Below, one piece after another: positions 1-9,889 of a stretch of 32,346 nt of DNA. Within the stretch, counting starts at the first letter, position 1. Every line of letters begins with the position of its first letter. Source of the DNA: Seminavis robusta. Its lineage: Eukaryota; Bacillariophyta; Bacillariophyceae; Naviculales; Naviculaceae. Made by a program: the position numbers and the translations under genes. Below the pieces are notes generated by a model that saw nothing but the letters and a program-made list of their open reading frames with translations, had not been told where the DNA came from and searched no databases. The stretch spans positions 1 to 32,346 of the forward strand of contig CAICTM010001290.1 in NCBI GenBank assembly GCA_903772945.1, in the 5' to 3' direction.

Positions 1-79
1 CTCCTCAACAGCACAACACAACAAGCCCCTGCAACAAGCACACACACAGCCACAAGGAGAGACACAACTACCACCCATC

Positions 80-646
80 ATGCCCCCACTTTCAGCTTCA
101 TGTGAACTGCTCAAAGAGCTTCACAAGAAAGAGTTTAATTGGGTTACAACAGAGATTCGAATTCAGGTTGCAACTTCCCTGGAGGATGACACCACTCATA
201 CTATTAATCTGGCGTCCACCCTTGGCTATAGTGTGAATAATCCAAAACAACCAGACGACAGCACAGTCTATTGGCTGCCCAAAGAATTCAACCAGAACTC
301 AAGCATATGGCGCGAAACTATGCTTGGCCCACATTTTGTCAAAGCATGTCGTCAGCAAGGAGTCCTTATAGTGATGAAAGGGTATGAGAAAAAAAGTCAC
401 AACATCAAATTTGTATGTGCTCGTTTTAGATACCACAAAAACGTGTCTACTGGTATTGCTGCTGTTTCAAATTCCACCAAGCAATCACGACGCAGCAAAA
501 AGAAAATTGAGGATCATATAGTACCGTGTTGTACTGTCTGGTTTCTTGCTCCAGTGTGGGAAGATCAGTCAAACCATCCAATTCATCAGAGTACCGCAAT
601 TCTTTGTCATCACCAAGGATTACCAAATCAAATCTTTGTTGAATGA
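80..646 (+). CDS. Hypothetical protein, 188 aa
   Basis: I do not recognise this protein with confidence. The ATG at 80 follows a CA-rich leader (1-79) like the 5' leaders seen in diatom transcripts, which supports the start. The first 120 residues look like ordinary coding sequence, with a charged N-terminus and a Cys-Arg/Tyr-His stretch around residues 110-120. This is followed near residues 132-140 by a basic run (SRRSKKK), then a Cys pair and an aromatic patch. That layout loosely recalls FAR1/MULE-type DNA-binding domains of transposases, but it is a weak impression. The last third (447-646) overlaps the 3' part of a minus-strand ORF, and the minus strand looks more protein-like there. 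The true 3' end may therefore be spliced or truncated. A mobile-element origin is possible. Confidence 0.42.
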   Translation: MPPLSASCELLKELHKKEFNWVTTEIRIQVATSLEDDTTHTINLASTLGYSVNNPKQPDDSTVYWLPKEFNQNSSIWRETMLGPHFVKACRQQGVLIVMKGYEKKSHNIKFVCARFRYHKNVSTGIAAVSNSTKQSRRSKKKIEDHIVPCCTVWFLAPVWEDQSNHPIHQSTAILCHHQGLPNQIFVE

Positions 647-1249
647 TAGTTGGAAGTTCATCTGGGACAGTCTCCATTGCTTGTTTCAAAGTATTGTAGA
701 ATGAAAAAGCAACACGCTTTGCTCCAAGACGTTTTTTCAATACAGCTCCCAGAACCAAGTAGAGACTACTTGAAATCACATAGCTCGGAACGTCGTTGTT
801 TCCAGGAAGTTGAGTGATATTGTCTGCATTGATAAGGGGAATCTTGTCCAAACAACCAATAACCGTTGGAAAGAAGTCATTTTGGAAATAAATATTGTCG
901 TGATATTCCTGGTTGAACAAGCGTCCGTAATGCGTAGAAGGGTCGACCGTCATAGGCTTGGTGCTCTTGGTAGGGATCAGAATGAAAATGCATAGACCTG
1001 TAGATGATGTGATATTTTCTTGTTTCCGCTTTCTGTCATGCTGTTTTGTGTGCTCACGTTGCTTCTCTTTCTTCTTTCTTCGGAGTCAACAACTGCTCCT
1101 ATGACATGGTCAATCTCAGACCCAAGCTCAGACTCAATCAAATCATCCTCGCCAACACTATTGTTGGTGTTGGTAGTGTTGGTATTGTTGGATGCACCAT
1201 TGGCCTGTCCTTGTAAGAGTGGAAGCTCATGGTTGTGATTTGTTTCCAT
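447..1249 (-). CDS. Hypothetical protein, frame-disrupted
   Basis: Read leftwards, the ATG at 1249 opens an Asn/Thr-rich acidic N-terminus that runs about 55 residues to near 1090. The coding signal then seems to switch frame. The second frame is open from about 1088 to 447 with no stop and encodes a Lys/Arg-rich stretch. A hydrophobic segment (GLCIFILIP, near 960-985) and a globular-looking region follow. No convincing GT-AG intron joins the two frames, so a 1-2 nt indel near 1065-1090 is the simplest explanation, and this may be a pseudogene. The 3' part overlaps the plus-strand ORF at 80-646. No family is recognised. The palindrome array lies 109-311 bp upstream of its start. Confidence 0.38.
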
Positions 1250-1357
1250 CCTTAACAGTTTTTATATTGACATATCTCAGAGCCAGAGTTTTCCCAGTGC
1301 CTTTGAAAAAATGAAATCTGACAGATTATGAGCTGAGAGAAGCTGCCACGAAAAGCA

Positions 1358-1560
1358 TCACTTAGGCTAAGTGATTCACTTAGGCTAAGTGATCCACTTA
1401 GCCTAAGTAATTCACTTAGGCTAAGTGAATCAAATGTAACTGACTACCTGGTAAATCAAATAAGACTGAATTTCACTTAGGCTAAGTGGTTCACTTAGCC
1501 TAAGTAAATCAAATTGAATCACTTAGCCTAAGTGAAAATTCAATCACTTAGCCTAAGTGA
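1358..1560. repeat. Array of eight 17-bp odd palindromes (TCACTTAG-N-CTAAGTGA)
   Basis: Eight copies of TCACTTAG/N/CTAAGTGA have central bases at 1366, 1384, 1402, 1420, 1481, 1499, 1527 and 1552. The arms are perfect or differ only in the outer two bases. The centre is G in copies 1, 2, 4 and 5 and C in copies 3, 6, 7 and 8, so only that base gives each unit an orientation. Copies 1-4 are spaced exactly 18 bp apart, as are copies 5-6. The last two gaps are 28 and 25 bp. All of this is read directly from the sequence. The function is unknown: dimeric-protein binding sites, subterminal transposon repeats or a hairpin-forming satellite are all possible. Confidence 0.92.
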
Positions 1561-2318
1561 AAATTTGTGAGGGACAAATCACGCTACCCACCTGTAGTAC
1601 TGTACAGGTACAGCTTTCTGCCTGATTGAATGATCAATAATTCGTCTAGCCAGAGAGCTATGACAGTTTTAGAACAGCAGATGAGGTTATGGTTTATGGT
1701 GCATTTAATTTTGATAAAGATTTTATTTTACATGTAATGTGTGTTCCCACAGAATGTTGAAAGGTGAAAGGGTGGAAGGTGAAAGGTGGGCACTTCGGGA
1801 TTTGGGATTTGGGAGCTGCTTTGGGCTTTGGGGTGACAGATCCGAGAGAGAAAGTTTCTTGAACGATTGTCCGATTTGCCCTTCGCACTTTGCACCCTTT
1901 TCAATCACGAGACCCGACCAAGATTTAAAGATAGGGTAAGAGCGACTGGTCATTTGGCCATCAAGAAGAGTGAATAGAAGAATTAGAGCGTTTGTAAGAA
2001 ATACAAAGTGCCTGCAGAAGGCTGCATTTTTAAAAGCTGTCAGTGTCTTTTCGTCAATTTAGCAACCGAGACCGAGAGCTAATCGAGTGTGCGTGCTCAA
2101 GAGCGGATGCAAGTTGGTCAATGTCGTCACATTGCAGTCCGCAAGCTCGAACTAGCCAAGCCAACGTTTGCTTCGAAAAGCTTGGTTGTATGTTGTATTA
2201 GTATGCTTCACTGCTCAGCACCGCAGCAGTGTACCGGTACCGCTTCCATTGCTTCCAATCTACTAGCCCGCCCGTAGGTTGGTGGACCTCGTCCTGTCAT
2301 TTGGATTAAAAGACTCGA

Positions 2319-2324
2319 TATATA
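2319..2324 (+). promoter_or_regulatory. Candidate TATA element
   Basis: TATATA lies 41 bp before the ATG at 2365. In the second gene copy the matching place reads as an AT-rich stretch without this hexamer (about 6780-6795), so the two copies may differ in core promoter. This is only a sequence match. Confidence 0.3.
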
Positions 2325-2364
2325 CTCAGGAACCGCGAACACCGAGAAGAGAGTGACAGCCAAC

Positions 2365-4981
2365 ATGTCGAGCAACAGCACTGACGATTCGGATGATGAA
2401 GCCTTTGCAATGCGTCAAGCTGTTGCAGCAGCACTGTTTCCTGAAGCTGAAGATGAAAGTTTGAAGAAGAAGAACGAACTTGAAGGAGCCGCAACCTGCG
2501 GGGACTCCCCGCAGCAAGAAAGTACTACTACGTCTTCGGCAGGTCCGCAGAGCCAGGAAGAGCACTTGACTGTCAATGCGGGCGGGAAGCATGAACCTTC
2601 AAAGCCTCTTACCTGTGGCACCAAGCAGTCGATTGCACCCATGAATGCTGGACCCTCTGAAACGAGACAGTGTGAAGGAACACAGGGCAGCTCGAAGCAT
2701 GGTGAGGTTGCCGGCAGTGACAAAGATGTGGAGACTATGGACCAAGAAAACGATGAGGGTCATCTCCGTCTTGCCATAGGATTGGTTCCAGGAGCCTACC
2801 ATGTGTCTCATCCTGATGCGACAGGGCAGGATGATTGGTGGCAAGACGCTGAAGATGCTGAAAGCAACAACGAGACCCAAGAAGTGCAAGACCCTGCAAG
2901 CTCAGGGGGGCAGATAGTCTTGACCGGAACTCTCGTCCGTGAAATGAGCAATCAGAACTTGGCCGCCCAAGATGAAGAGCTCGGCGGTCTCCATGCCAGT
3001 GAAGAGCCGATTGATGGTGTCAAAGAACAGACTCCTACGCAAGAACGTCGTCGGTTTATCGTTGCTATGACTTGCATTCTCATCTTAATGCTCGTCATTC
3101 TGATCATGATTCTGACCCTTGCCGGAGTATTTCAATCAGGCTCACCCTTTGACCAGGAAGCGTCTCCCATTGCCAGCAGCGTGGCTTCTGGCAATGCCAC
3201 CACATCACCTATCCAAGGAAGTGTGCCAGGACACATCAATGCTACCGAAGACAACGGCAAGATGACCACAATCGAGCAAATTCAAAAGCAAGGATACCTG
3301 CCTTGTGCCTATCAAGAGTTCATGGGAATCATGTATAAGGATAAGAGTGGCAAAGTTGTTGGGTTTGCTGCAGCATACGTAAGTTTTCATTCCCCATGTA
3401 GTGCATGAACCTGGAGTTCTGTCTTCCCTTCTTTTGCTCGCGCAATAACTCACTTGGTCGAGTAGTACTACGCCGTTGCGGCTGCGTTGGGAGTGGAAGT
3501 CAAGTTTTTTCCCAAGGACGAGCCCAATGGAATGTCTGAGCTTTTCTGGACCAGATCTCATACCATGGAGCTTCAAGTCAAGGAGGTAAGTCTTTGGTCC
3601 CTTTGTTGTCGTAGGCGAGCAAAATGCAGTGTTCCCTGACATGCCTGTTTTGTGCTATAGTCACTCTCCTTCACCACACCAATATCGTATGCTGGGCTTC
3701 AAATGGCTGGTGATCCCACAATGATTGAGCACTGTGTAGACAAGGGCCTGAGACACACCGGGAACTGTTCCACTCTGCGGGTGTGCGTGGATTCAGTTGA
3801 TTCTGAATCATCACACCTTGATACTCTAAGCAAATTGCTGCCACAGAGACTCATTATTGGAATCAACTTAATCAACGGTTCTTCAGCCTTCACTGGCCTA
3901 GTTGAAGGTGTTTGCAATGTGGTGGCAAGGGACAGCTTCTTTGTGGCTCCCATGTTTGCCCAGATATCAGGTTACGATGGACACTATGCCATCAGTGATA
4001 CTTTCTTCTCAAGGCAACCGGTTGCCTTCGTCACTTCCAGCAAAGACCCTGAGTTCTCTAGCTTGGTGAATGGTGTTGTGGAAGCTCTCTATGTGGCAGA
4101 ACAGCTAACATATCAAAGAAACAGCAGACAAGTTCCCTTTGACAATGGCATTTGGCCCTGACCAACAGGACACTTTCCAAAAAGTTATTCGCGAAGTTGG
4201 AAACTATGCTGATGTCTCTGCTTTCCTTGAAAATCTAATGCCACGGGCAACCCTCAACAATGTCAATGGAGGTGAGACTGGATTGATTTTCTCTCACCCT
4301 TTTGGCGAATCATATGAAACAAGAGGAGCACCTCTTGGGCCTACCCTTGAGAGTGTCCTGGAAAGAGGCGTCCTCAGGTGTGGCATCAGAACCAACAGGA
4401 GCGGTTTTGCCCGTGGGGAAGGACCCACCTACACTGGATTAGATGTTGATTACTGCCATGCTCTTGCTGCTGGTTTGTTTATGGGGGACTCCAATGCAAT
4501 ATCCTTCATTGAGCTGGTGGATACTGTTGATGGATTCCGAGGGTTGGCAGATGGAAGCCTGGATGTTTTTGCAGGGGCACCATGGACATTCGAAAATGAT
4601 TTCAAGGAGCCATCTACTGGTCTAGGCTTTGCCTTTTCACAAGCATACTTCTATGGCTACAGTGAAGCTGAAGACAGCCTTTGTCTGGCAACCATGCAAG
4701 ATGATCATGATTGGAGCTCTTTTGTGTACTGGACCGTGGCAGCAACAGTTCACGCAGAGGAGATGTTGTTGAATAAGACAAGCTCAAATCAAATGCCAAT
4801 GGTGGGGCTCTTTGGATCCAGCCACCAGCGCATGTTCAGGGATGCAATTCTAGCAGTTGGCAGTTATGCTGACATGTATGAAAGGAATTTGCAAGCCATT
4901 GTCCCTCGTGAGGGACGAAACTTCCTTAACAAAGGATCTCATTCTGGGCCTCAGCATTATGCTCCTGTCGATGGATTCTGA
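2365..4981 (+). CDS. Membrane-anchored tandem amino-acid-binding-like protein, copy 1 (frameshifted)
   Basis: Exons are 2365-3378, 3466-3585 and 3661-4981, with GT-AG introns of 87 and 75 bp. The start at 2365 (MSSNSTDD) is chosen because copy 2 begins there; the in-frame codon at 2353 is GTG. Residues 1-230 are acidic, presumably cytoplasmic, and contain a DDWWQDAEDAES motif. One membrane helix follows (about 232-256). The outer part resembles the periplasmic AapJ-type general amino-acid-binding family twice. Domain 1 runs from TIEQIQKQGYLPCAY to the GNYADVS segment. Domain 2 contains GVLRCGIRTN, YTGLDVDYC, GSLDV and GSYADMYERN. Relative to copy 2, two single bases are missing near 4108 and 4117. 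These shift the frame and give a stop at 4159-4161, predicting a 544-residue product without domain 2. It may be a pseudogene, a shorter protein or an assembly error. The ligand is unknown. Confidence 0.85.
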
Positions 4982-6826
4982 AGCATTGCAGGCTGCAGGA
5001 CCTTCATGTTTCCGCACTTCCTGGAAGTGTTGAATGAGAGTGTTCAAAACGGCATTGTTTAGCTCGTTGGATCACTTGCATCCTCAACGAAAATTATGTG
5101 CAGAGCTGAAATATCCTTTTGGTCCAATCAAGTGGTGGTTGTGACTTCTATAACATACTAGTAACGTGTACCAAATCCAATGCTTTTGCTTCGCTGATAC
5201 TTTGGGTCCTTCGTCGTGGCATGCTCTGAGTAGCTACATGTAGCAGCAGATTATTGCCTAGCCACTGGTTAGTACTAGTTTTGCAAAGACAGACTGGGCT
5301 TATCTTAGGGGATTAGAAGGCGAAACTTGGCGCGGTATGGCTGCAAGGCTCCATTGGAGGACATTGGATCGCTGCACAAAGTAAAAACAGCGAATGGACC
5401 GATCTAGTGGAACCCAGTGTACCTATGAAGCTCTTCGGGAGGGACCGAGTGATCTAAAACATCATAGAGTACTAGTACTCGCAGACTATTTTATGGGGTA
5501 TTAGCATTGAGTCTTGGGGCTTTGACATCGGCAAGGCATTCGCGTGTAAGGGCTCGAGCTGACACAATAGTCGTGGTGGTACCGCTATCCGGTACCAAAT
5601 ACCGACGCGTTACATGCTCCTTTTACGCCGTCCATTGCAACCAACAACTCGTACGGTACCACTGAATACATGGCTGATCATGTACTAAAGAGTACTTAGA
5701 CTCGACTTGACTCGACTCTGACTGTCACTCGAGGCTTGGGGATGCACAATACGGTAGCTGCTACAGTACTACCCCCGCTACATACATGTACGGTTCGGTA
5801 GCGGTAGCGTTATGACTGACTGGCTGATGACGAGACGACAAGACTAAAGAATGGTCAATGGCCAAAAGGCGCAATGGTGAACCTTTGAACCTTTATCTAG
5901 ACTACACCTTACTGAGTGTTTTGTATTGAAGCCCTATTACTGGCTCATGACCCTTCAAGAGAAGCAATGGCCGTGTGAACCTGAAACTTGGGTCTGTGCA
6001 CTGTGCAGTGTTCCTGGCCCGGCCTAATTAATTTTGCTGCTTGGAACTTTTCTCTCTTGACACGGGCTTTGTTCGTACGGTACTGTATCCTGTGGTAGAT
6101 CGTGGGGCTTTCGGGAAGAGGGTCCGAAACCCGAAACAGAAAGGCCGCCCGCTGCCCGATACTGAGTACGTCTACACACCTGTGGGAGCGACTGGCCATA
6201 CGAAGAAGCCGAGGTTTTGTTAGAAGTACTAATGCCTTTAAAGCAGGGCTGTTGGCTGTTGACTGCTTTGAAGTGGACAGTGGTCGCCTTTAAATGCCTT
6301 CGGCAGCATTCGAGTTCTTTTCATCCATTTAGCAACCGAGTTTGTGTGCTCAAAATCGGAGATGATGAGAAGCCATGCATGTTGAAACGTTCCCAACCCT
6401 GTCTGTCGCGTCCTCAGGCAAGTTCAAACGGTTCGAACCAGCAAACCTTGGCTTCGAAAAGGATTTGCACATGCTTCACTGCTCAGTACTCAGACAATAC
6501 TCGTAAGTACCATGTGAGCAAGCTACTCGAGTAGACTAGCGGAAAAGATACAATTATTGTCCAATTTGGCCACTCGGATATTCTGTGTCCTCTCATGTGT
6601 TGCAGGGTTGCATGATCCAGCCATCAGCCAGCGGCCTTCCAGAGGTCCCAGCACAAATCAAAGAGAGCTCCTAGAACTAGAATCGAGAGCAGGAACCTGT
6701 ACGTAGAGTGTACCGGCACCCCTTCCAATCTCGATCGCCCGTACATGTTGTTTGGTGGCACATAGGGCACACATTTGATGAATATTCAGTAATTAGGCAC
6801 CGCGAACAACCGAGAAGAGAGTCAAC
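4982..6826. other. Intergenic region between the duplicated genes
   Basis: This 1.8-kb stretch has no supportable gene. It is rich in short palindromes and GTAC/CTAG words, including the 14-bp perfect palindrome GAGTACTAGTACTC at 5467-5480 and GACTCGACTTGACTCGACTC around 5698-5717. From about 6290 it resembles the region upstream of copy 1. An extra stretch of about 200 bp (roughly 6495-6700) has no counterpart there. Confidence 0.6.
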
Positions 6827-9466
6827 ATGTCGAGCAACAGCACGGATGATTCGAATGATGAATCCTTTGCAATGCGTCAAGCTGTTGCAGCAGCACTGTT
6901 TCCTGACGAAGACGAAGACACTGCATTGAAGAAGAAGAAAGCACTTGAAAGAGCCGCAACCTGCAAGTCCCTGCAGCAAGAAAGTACGTCTTTTGCAGGT
7001 CCGCAGAGCCAGGAAAAGCACTTGACGGTTAGTGCGAGTACGTCATCTGCAAATCAGGACGGGAAGCATGAACCTTCAAAGCATCCCACCTGTGGCACCA
7101 ATCAGTCGATTGTACCGGTAGGTGCGTATGCTGGACCCTCTGAAACGAGCAAGTGTGAAGGAACACAGGGCAACTCGAGGCATGTTGAGTGTGCCGGCAG
7201 TGACAAATGTGTGCACGTGGAGACTATGGACCAAGAAGAGAGTGAGGGTCAACCCCGTCTTGCCATAGGCTTGGTCGTTCCAGGAGCCTACCATGTGTCT
7301 CATCCTGATGCTATTAGGCATGATGATTGGTGGCAAGACGCTGAAGATGCCGAAAGCAACAATGAGACCCCAGAGGTGCAAGACCCTGCAAGCTTAGAGG
7401 GGCAGATTGTCTTGGCTGGGACTCTCGTCCATGAAACGAGCAATCAGACCTTGACCACCCAAGATGAAGAGCTTGGTGTTCTCCATGCCAGTGAAGAGCT
7501 GATTGATGGTGTCAAAGAAGAGACATCTACGCAAGAACGTCATCGGTCTATCGTTGCTATGACTTGCATTTTCATCTTAGTGCTCGTCATTCTGATCATG
7601 ATTCTAACCCTCGCCGGAGCACTTCAATCAGGCTCACCCTTTGACCAGGAAGCTTCTGGCAATGCCAGCAGTGTGGCTTCTGACAATGCCACCACAGCAC
7701 CTATCCAAGGAAGTGTGCCAGGACACATCAATGCTACCGAAGACAACGGCAAGATGACCACAATCGAGCAAATTCAAAAACAAGGATACCTGCCTTGTGC
7801 CTATCAAGAGTTCATGGGAGTCATGTATAAGGATAAGAGTGGCAAAGCTGTTGGGTTTGCTGCAGCATACGTAAGTTTTCATTCCCCATGTAGTGCATGA
7901 ACCTGGAGTTCTGTCTTCCCTTCTTTTGCTCGCGCAATAACTCACTTGGTCGAGTAGTACTACGCCGTTGCGGCTGCGTTGGGAGTGGAAGTCAAGTTTT
8001 TTCCCAAGGACGAGCCCAATGGAATGTCTGAGCTTTTCTGGACCAGATCTCATACCATGGAGCTTCAAGTCAAGGAGGTAAGTCTTTGGTCCCTTTGTTG
8101 TTGTAGGTGGGCAAAATGCAGTGTGCCCTGACATGCCTGTTTTGTGCTATAGTCACTCTCCTTCACCACACCAATATCGTATGCTGGGCTTCAAATGGCT
8201 GGCGATCCCACAATGATTGAGCACTGTGTAGACAAGGGCCTGAGACACACCGGGAACTGTCCACTCTGCGGGTGTGCGTGGATTTGTTGATCTGAATCAT
8301 CACACCTTGATCTCTACACAATTGCTGCCACAGAGATACATTATTGGAATTATTATGAAGGTTCCACAGCCTTCACTGGCCTAGTTGAAGGTGTTTGCAA
8401 TGTGGTGGCAAGGGACAGCTTCTTTGTGGCTCCCATGTTTGCCCAGATATCAGGTTACGATGGACCCTATGCCATCAGTGATACATTCTTCTCAAGGGAA
8501 CCGGTTGCCTTTGCTACTTCCAGCAAAGACCCTGAGTTCTCTAGCTTGGTGAATGGTGTTGTGGAAGCTCTCTACGTGGCCGAACAGCTCAACATATCGA
8601 AAGAAACAGCAGACAAGTTCCCTCTGACAACAGCATTTGGCCCTGACCAACAAGACACTTTCCAAAAAGTTATTCGCGAAGTTGGAAACTATGCTGACGT
8701 CTATGCTTTCCTTGAAAAGCTAATGCCGCGGGCAACCCTCAACAATGTCAATGGAGGTGAGACTGGATTGATGTTCTCTCACCCTTTTGGCGAATCATAT
8801 GAAACAAGAGGAGCACCTCTTGGGCCTACCCTTGAGAGTGTCCTGGAAAGAGGCGTCCTCAGGTGTGGCATCAGAACCAACAGGAGCGGTTTTGCCCGTG
8901 GGGAAGGACCCACCTACACTGGATTAGATGTTGATTACTGCCATGCTCTTGCTGCTGGTTTGTTTATGGGGGACTCCGATGCAATATCCTTTGTTGAGCT
9001 GGTGGATACTGTTGATGGATTCCGAGGGTTGGCAGATGGAAGCCTGGATGTTTTTGCAGGGGCACCATGGACATTCGAAAATGATTTCAAGGAGCCATCT
9101 ACTGGTCTAGGCTTTGCCTTTTCACAAGCATACTTCTATGGCTACAGTGAAGCTGAAGACAGCATTTGTCTGGCAACCATGCAAGATGATCATGATTGGA
9201 GCTCTTTTGTGTACTGGACCGTGGCAGCAACAGTTCATGCTGAGGAGATGTTGTTGAATAAGACAACCTCAAATCAAATGCCAATGGTGGGGCTCTTTGG
9301 ATCCAGCCACCAGCGCATGTTCAGGGATGCAATTCTAGCGGTTGGCAGTTATGCTGACATGTATGAAAGGAACTTGCAAGCCGTTGTCCCTCGTGAGGGA
9401 CGAAACTTCCTTAATAAAGGATCTCACGCTGGGCCTCAGCACTATGCTCCTGTCGATGGATTCTGA
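6827..9466 (+). CDS. Membrane-anchored tandem amino-acid-binding-like protein, copy 2 (in-frame stop)
   Basis: Exons are 6827-7870, 7958-8077 and 8153-9466, matching the structure of copy 1. The frame would give about 825 residues: an acidic N-terminal tail, one membrane helix around residues 243-267, then two AapJ-like domains. The linker between domains is intact (SKETADKFPLTTAFGPDQQD). Within domain 1, however, TGA at 8288-8290 is in frame. It lies in a cluster of small deletions relative to copy 1 (about 8260-8370; net loss 9 nt), so the frame is correct again from about 8375. A downstream ATG at 8402 could start a 354-residue product with the end of domain 1 plus domain 2. In domain 2 the segment between GFAFSQAYFYGY and DDHDWSSFVYWTV is much shorter than in bacterial AapJ. 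The role (nutrient sensing, uptake or adhesion) is unproven. Confidence 0.85.
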
Positions 9467-9889
9467 AGCATTGCAGGCTGGACGAGCTTCATTGTTTCAA
9501 GTGCTGAATCTCAATCGTATCTTTTCTACACTATGTATTGCTTCCTTGCTTGTTTTCAGATACTTTGGAACAGTGCAGTTGCGAACTTGCTCCAGTTCTA
9601 CACGGTCCTCAAACGTAACCTAATTCATTTGTATATTTCATCCGAGCACTATCAATAGACTGAAGGCTGGTGCAGTGTAGACCTAGCGAGTTATTAGAAG
9701 ATGATAAAAGGTCCAATGTCACTCTCGTTTGTATGCACGGATTATTAGCAACGGCACTCAGGTTGAGTGCCATAATGTGTGAATACCTGATGGGCTGGTA
9801 AAATAATGCATGGAATGCATTGAATTGCATGCACGCCGAGTTTCAACCGGCAAATTGTTATAGAAAAGATCAAGCAGAATCATCCCGAG
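9467..9889. other. Intergenic, convergent 3' ends
   Basis: This 423-bp spacer separates the 3' end of the second solute-binding-like gene from the 3' end of the phosphorylase gene on the opposite strand. I see no gene or clear repeat in it. The first few dozen bases are similar to the DNA after copy 1. Confidence 0.6.

Larger units (their letters stand above)
1250..2364. other. Intergenic region with palindrome array and upstream part of the duplication
   Basis: There is no credible gene here. The left part holds the eight-copy palindrome array (1358-1560). Around 1745-1790 there is a GGTGAAAGG/GGTGGAAGG purine-rich stretch. From about 2040 to 2364 the sequence is recognisably similar to the region upstream of the second solute-binding-like gene (from about 6300), for example the shared stretch around ATTTAGCAACCGAG. 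The tandem duplication therefore includes promoter DNA. Confidence 0.6.
2040..9490 (+). repeat. Tandem gene duplication, units about 4.47 kb apart
   Basis: Unit 1 (about 2040-5000) and unit 2 (about 6290-9490) are direct repeats covering roughly 300-500 bp of upstream DNA, three exons, two introns and the first bases after the stop. Start codons lie 4462 bp apart and third exons 4492 bp apart. Intron 1 (87 bp) is identical in both copies, and intron 2 (75 bp) differs at four positions. Exon 1, by contrast, has many substitutions and in-frame indels. The outer boundaries are approximate because similarity fades gradually. Confidence 0.9.

Noticed and set aside
6430..6450. GGTTCGAACC resembling a tRNA T-arm
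   Set aside because: No acceptor stem, D-arm or anticodon arm can be built around it at tRNA spacing.
2365..9466. A bacterial ABC uptake operon
   Set aside because: The binding-domain genes have spliceosomal introns and a membrane helix, and no permease or ATPase gene is present.
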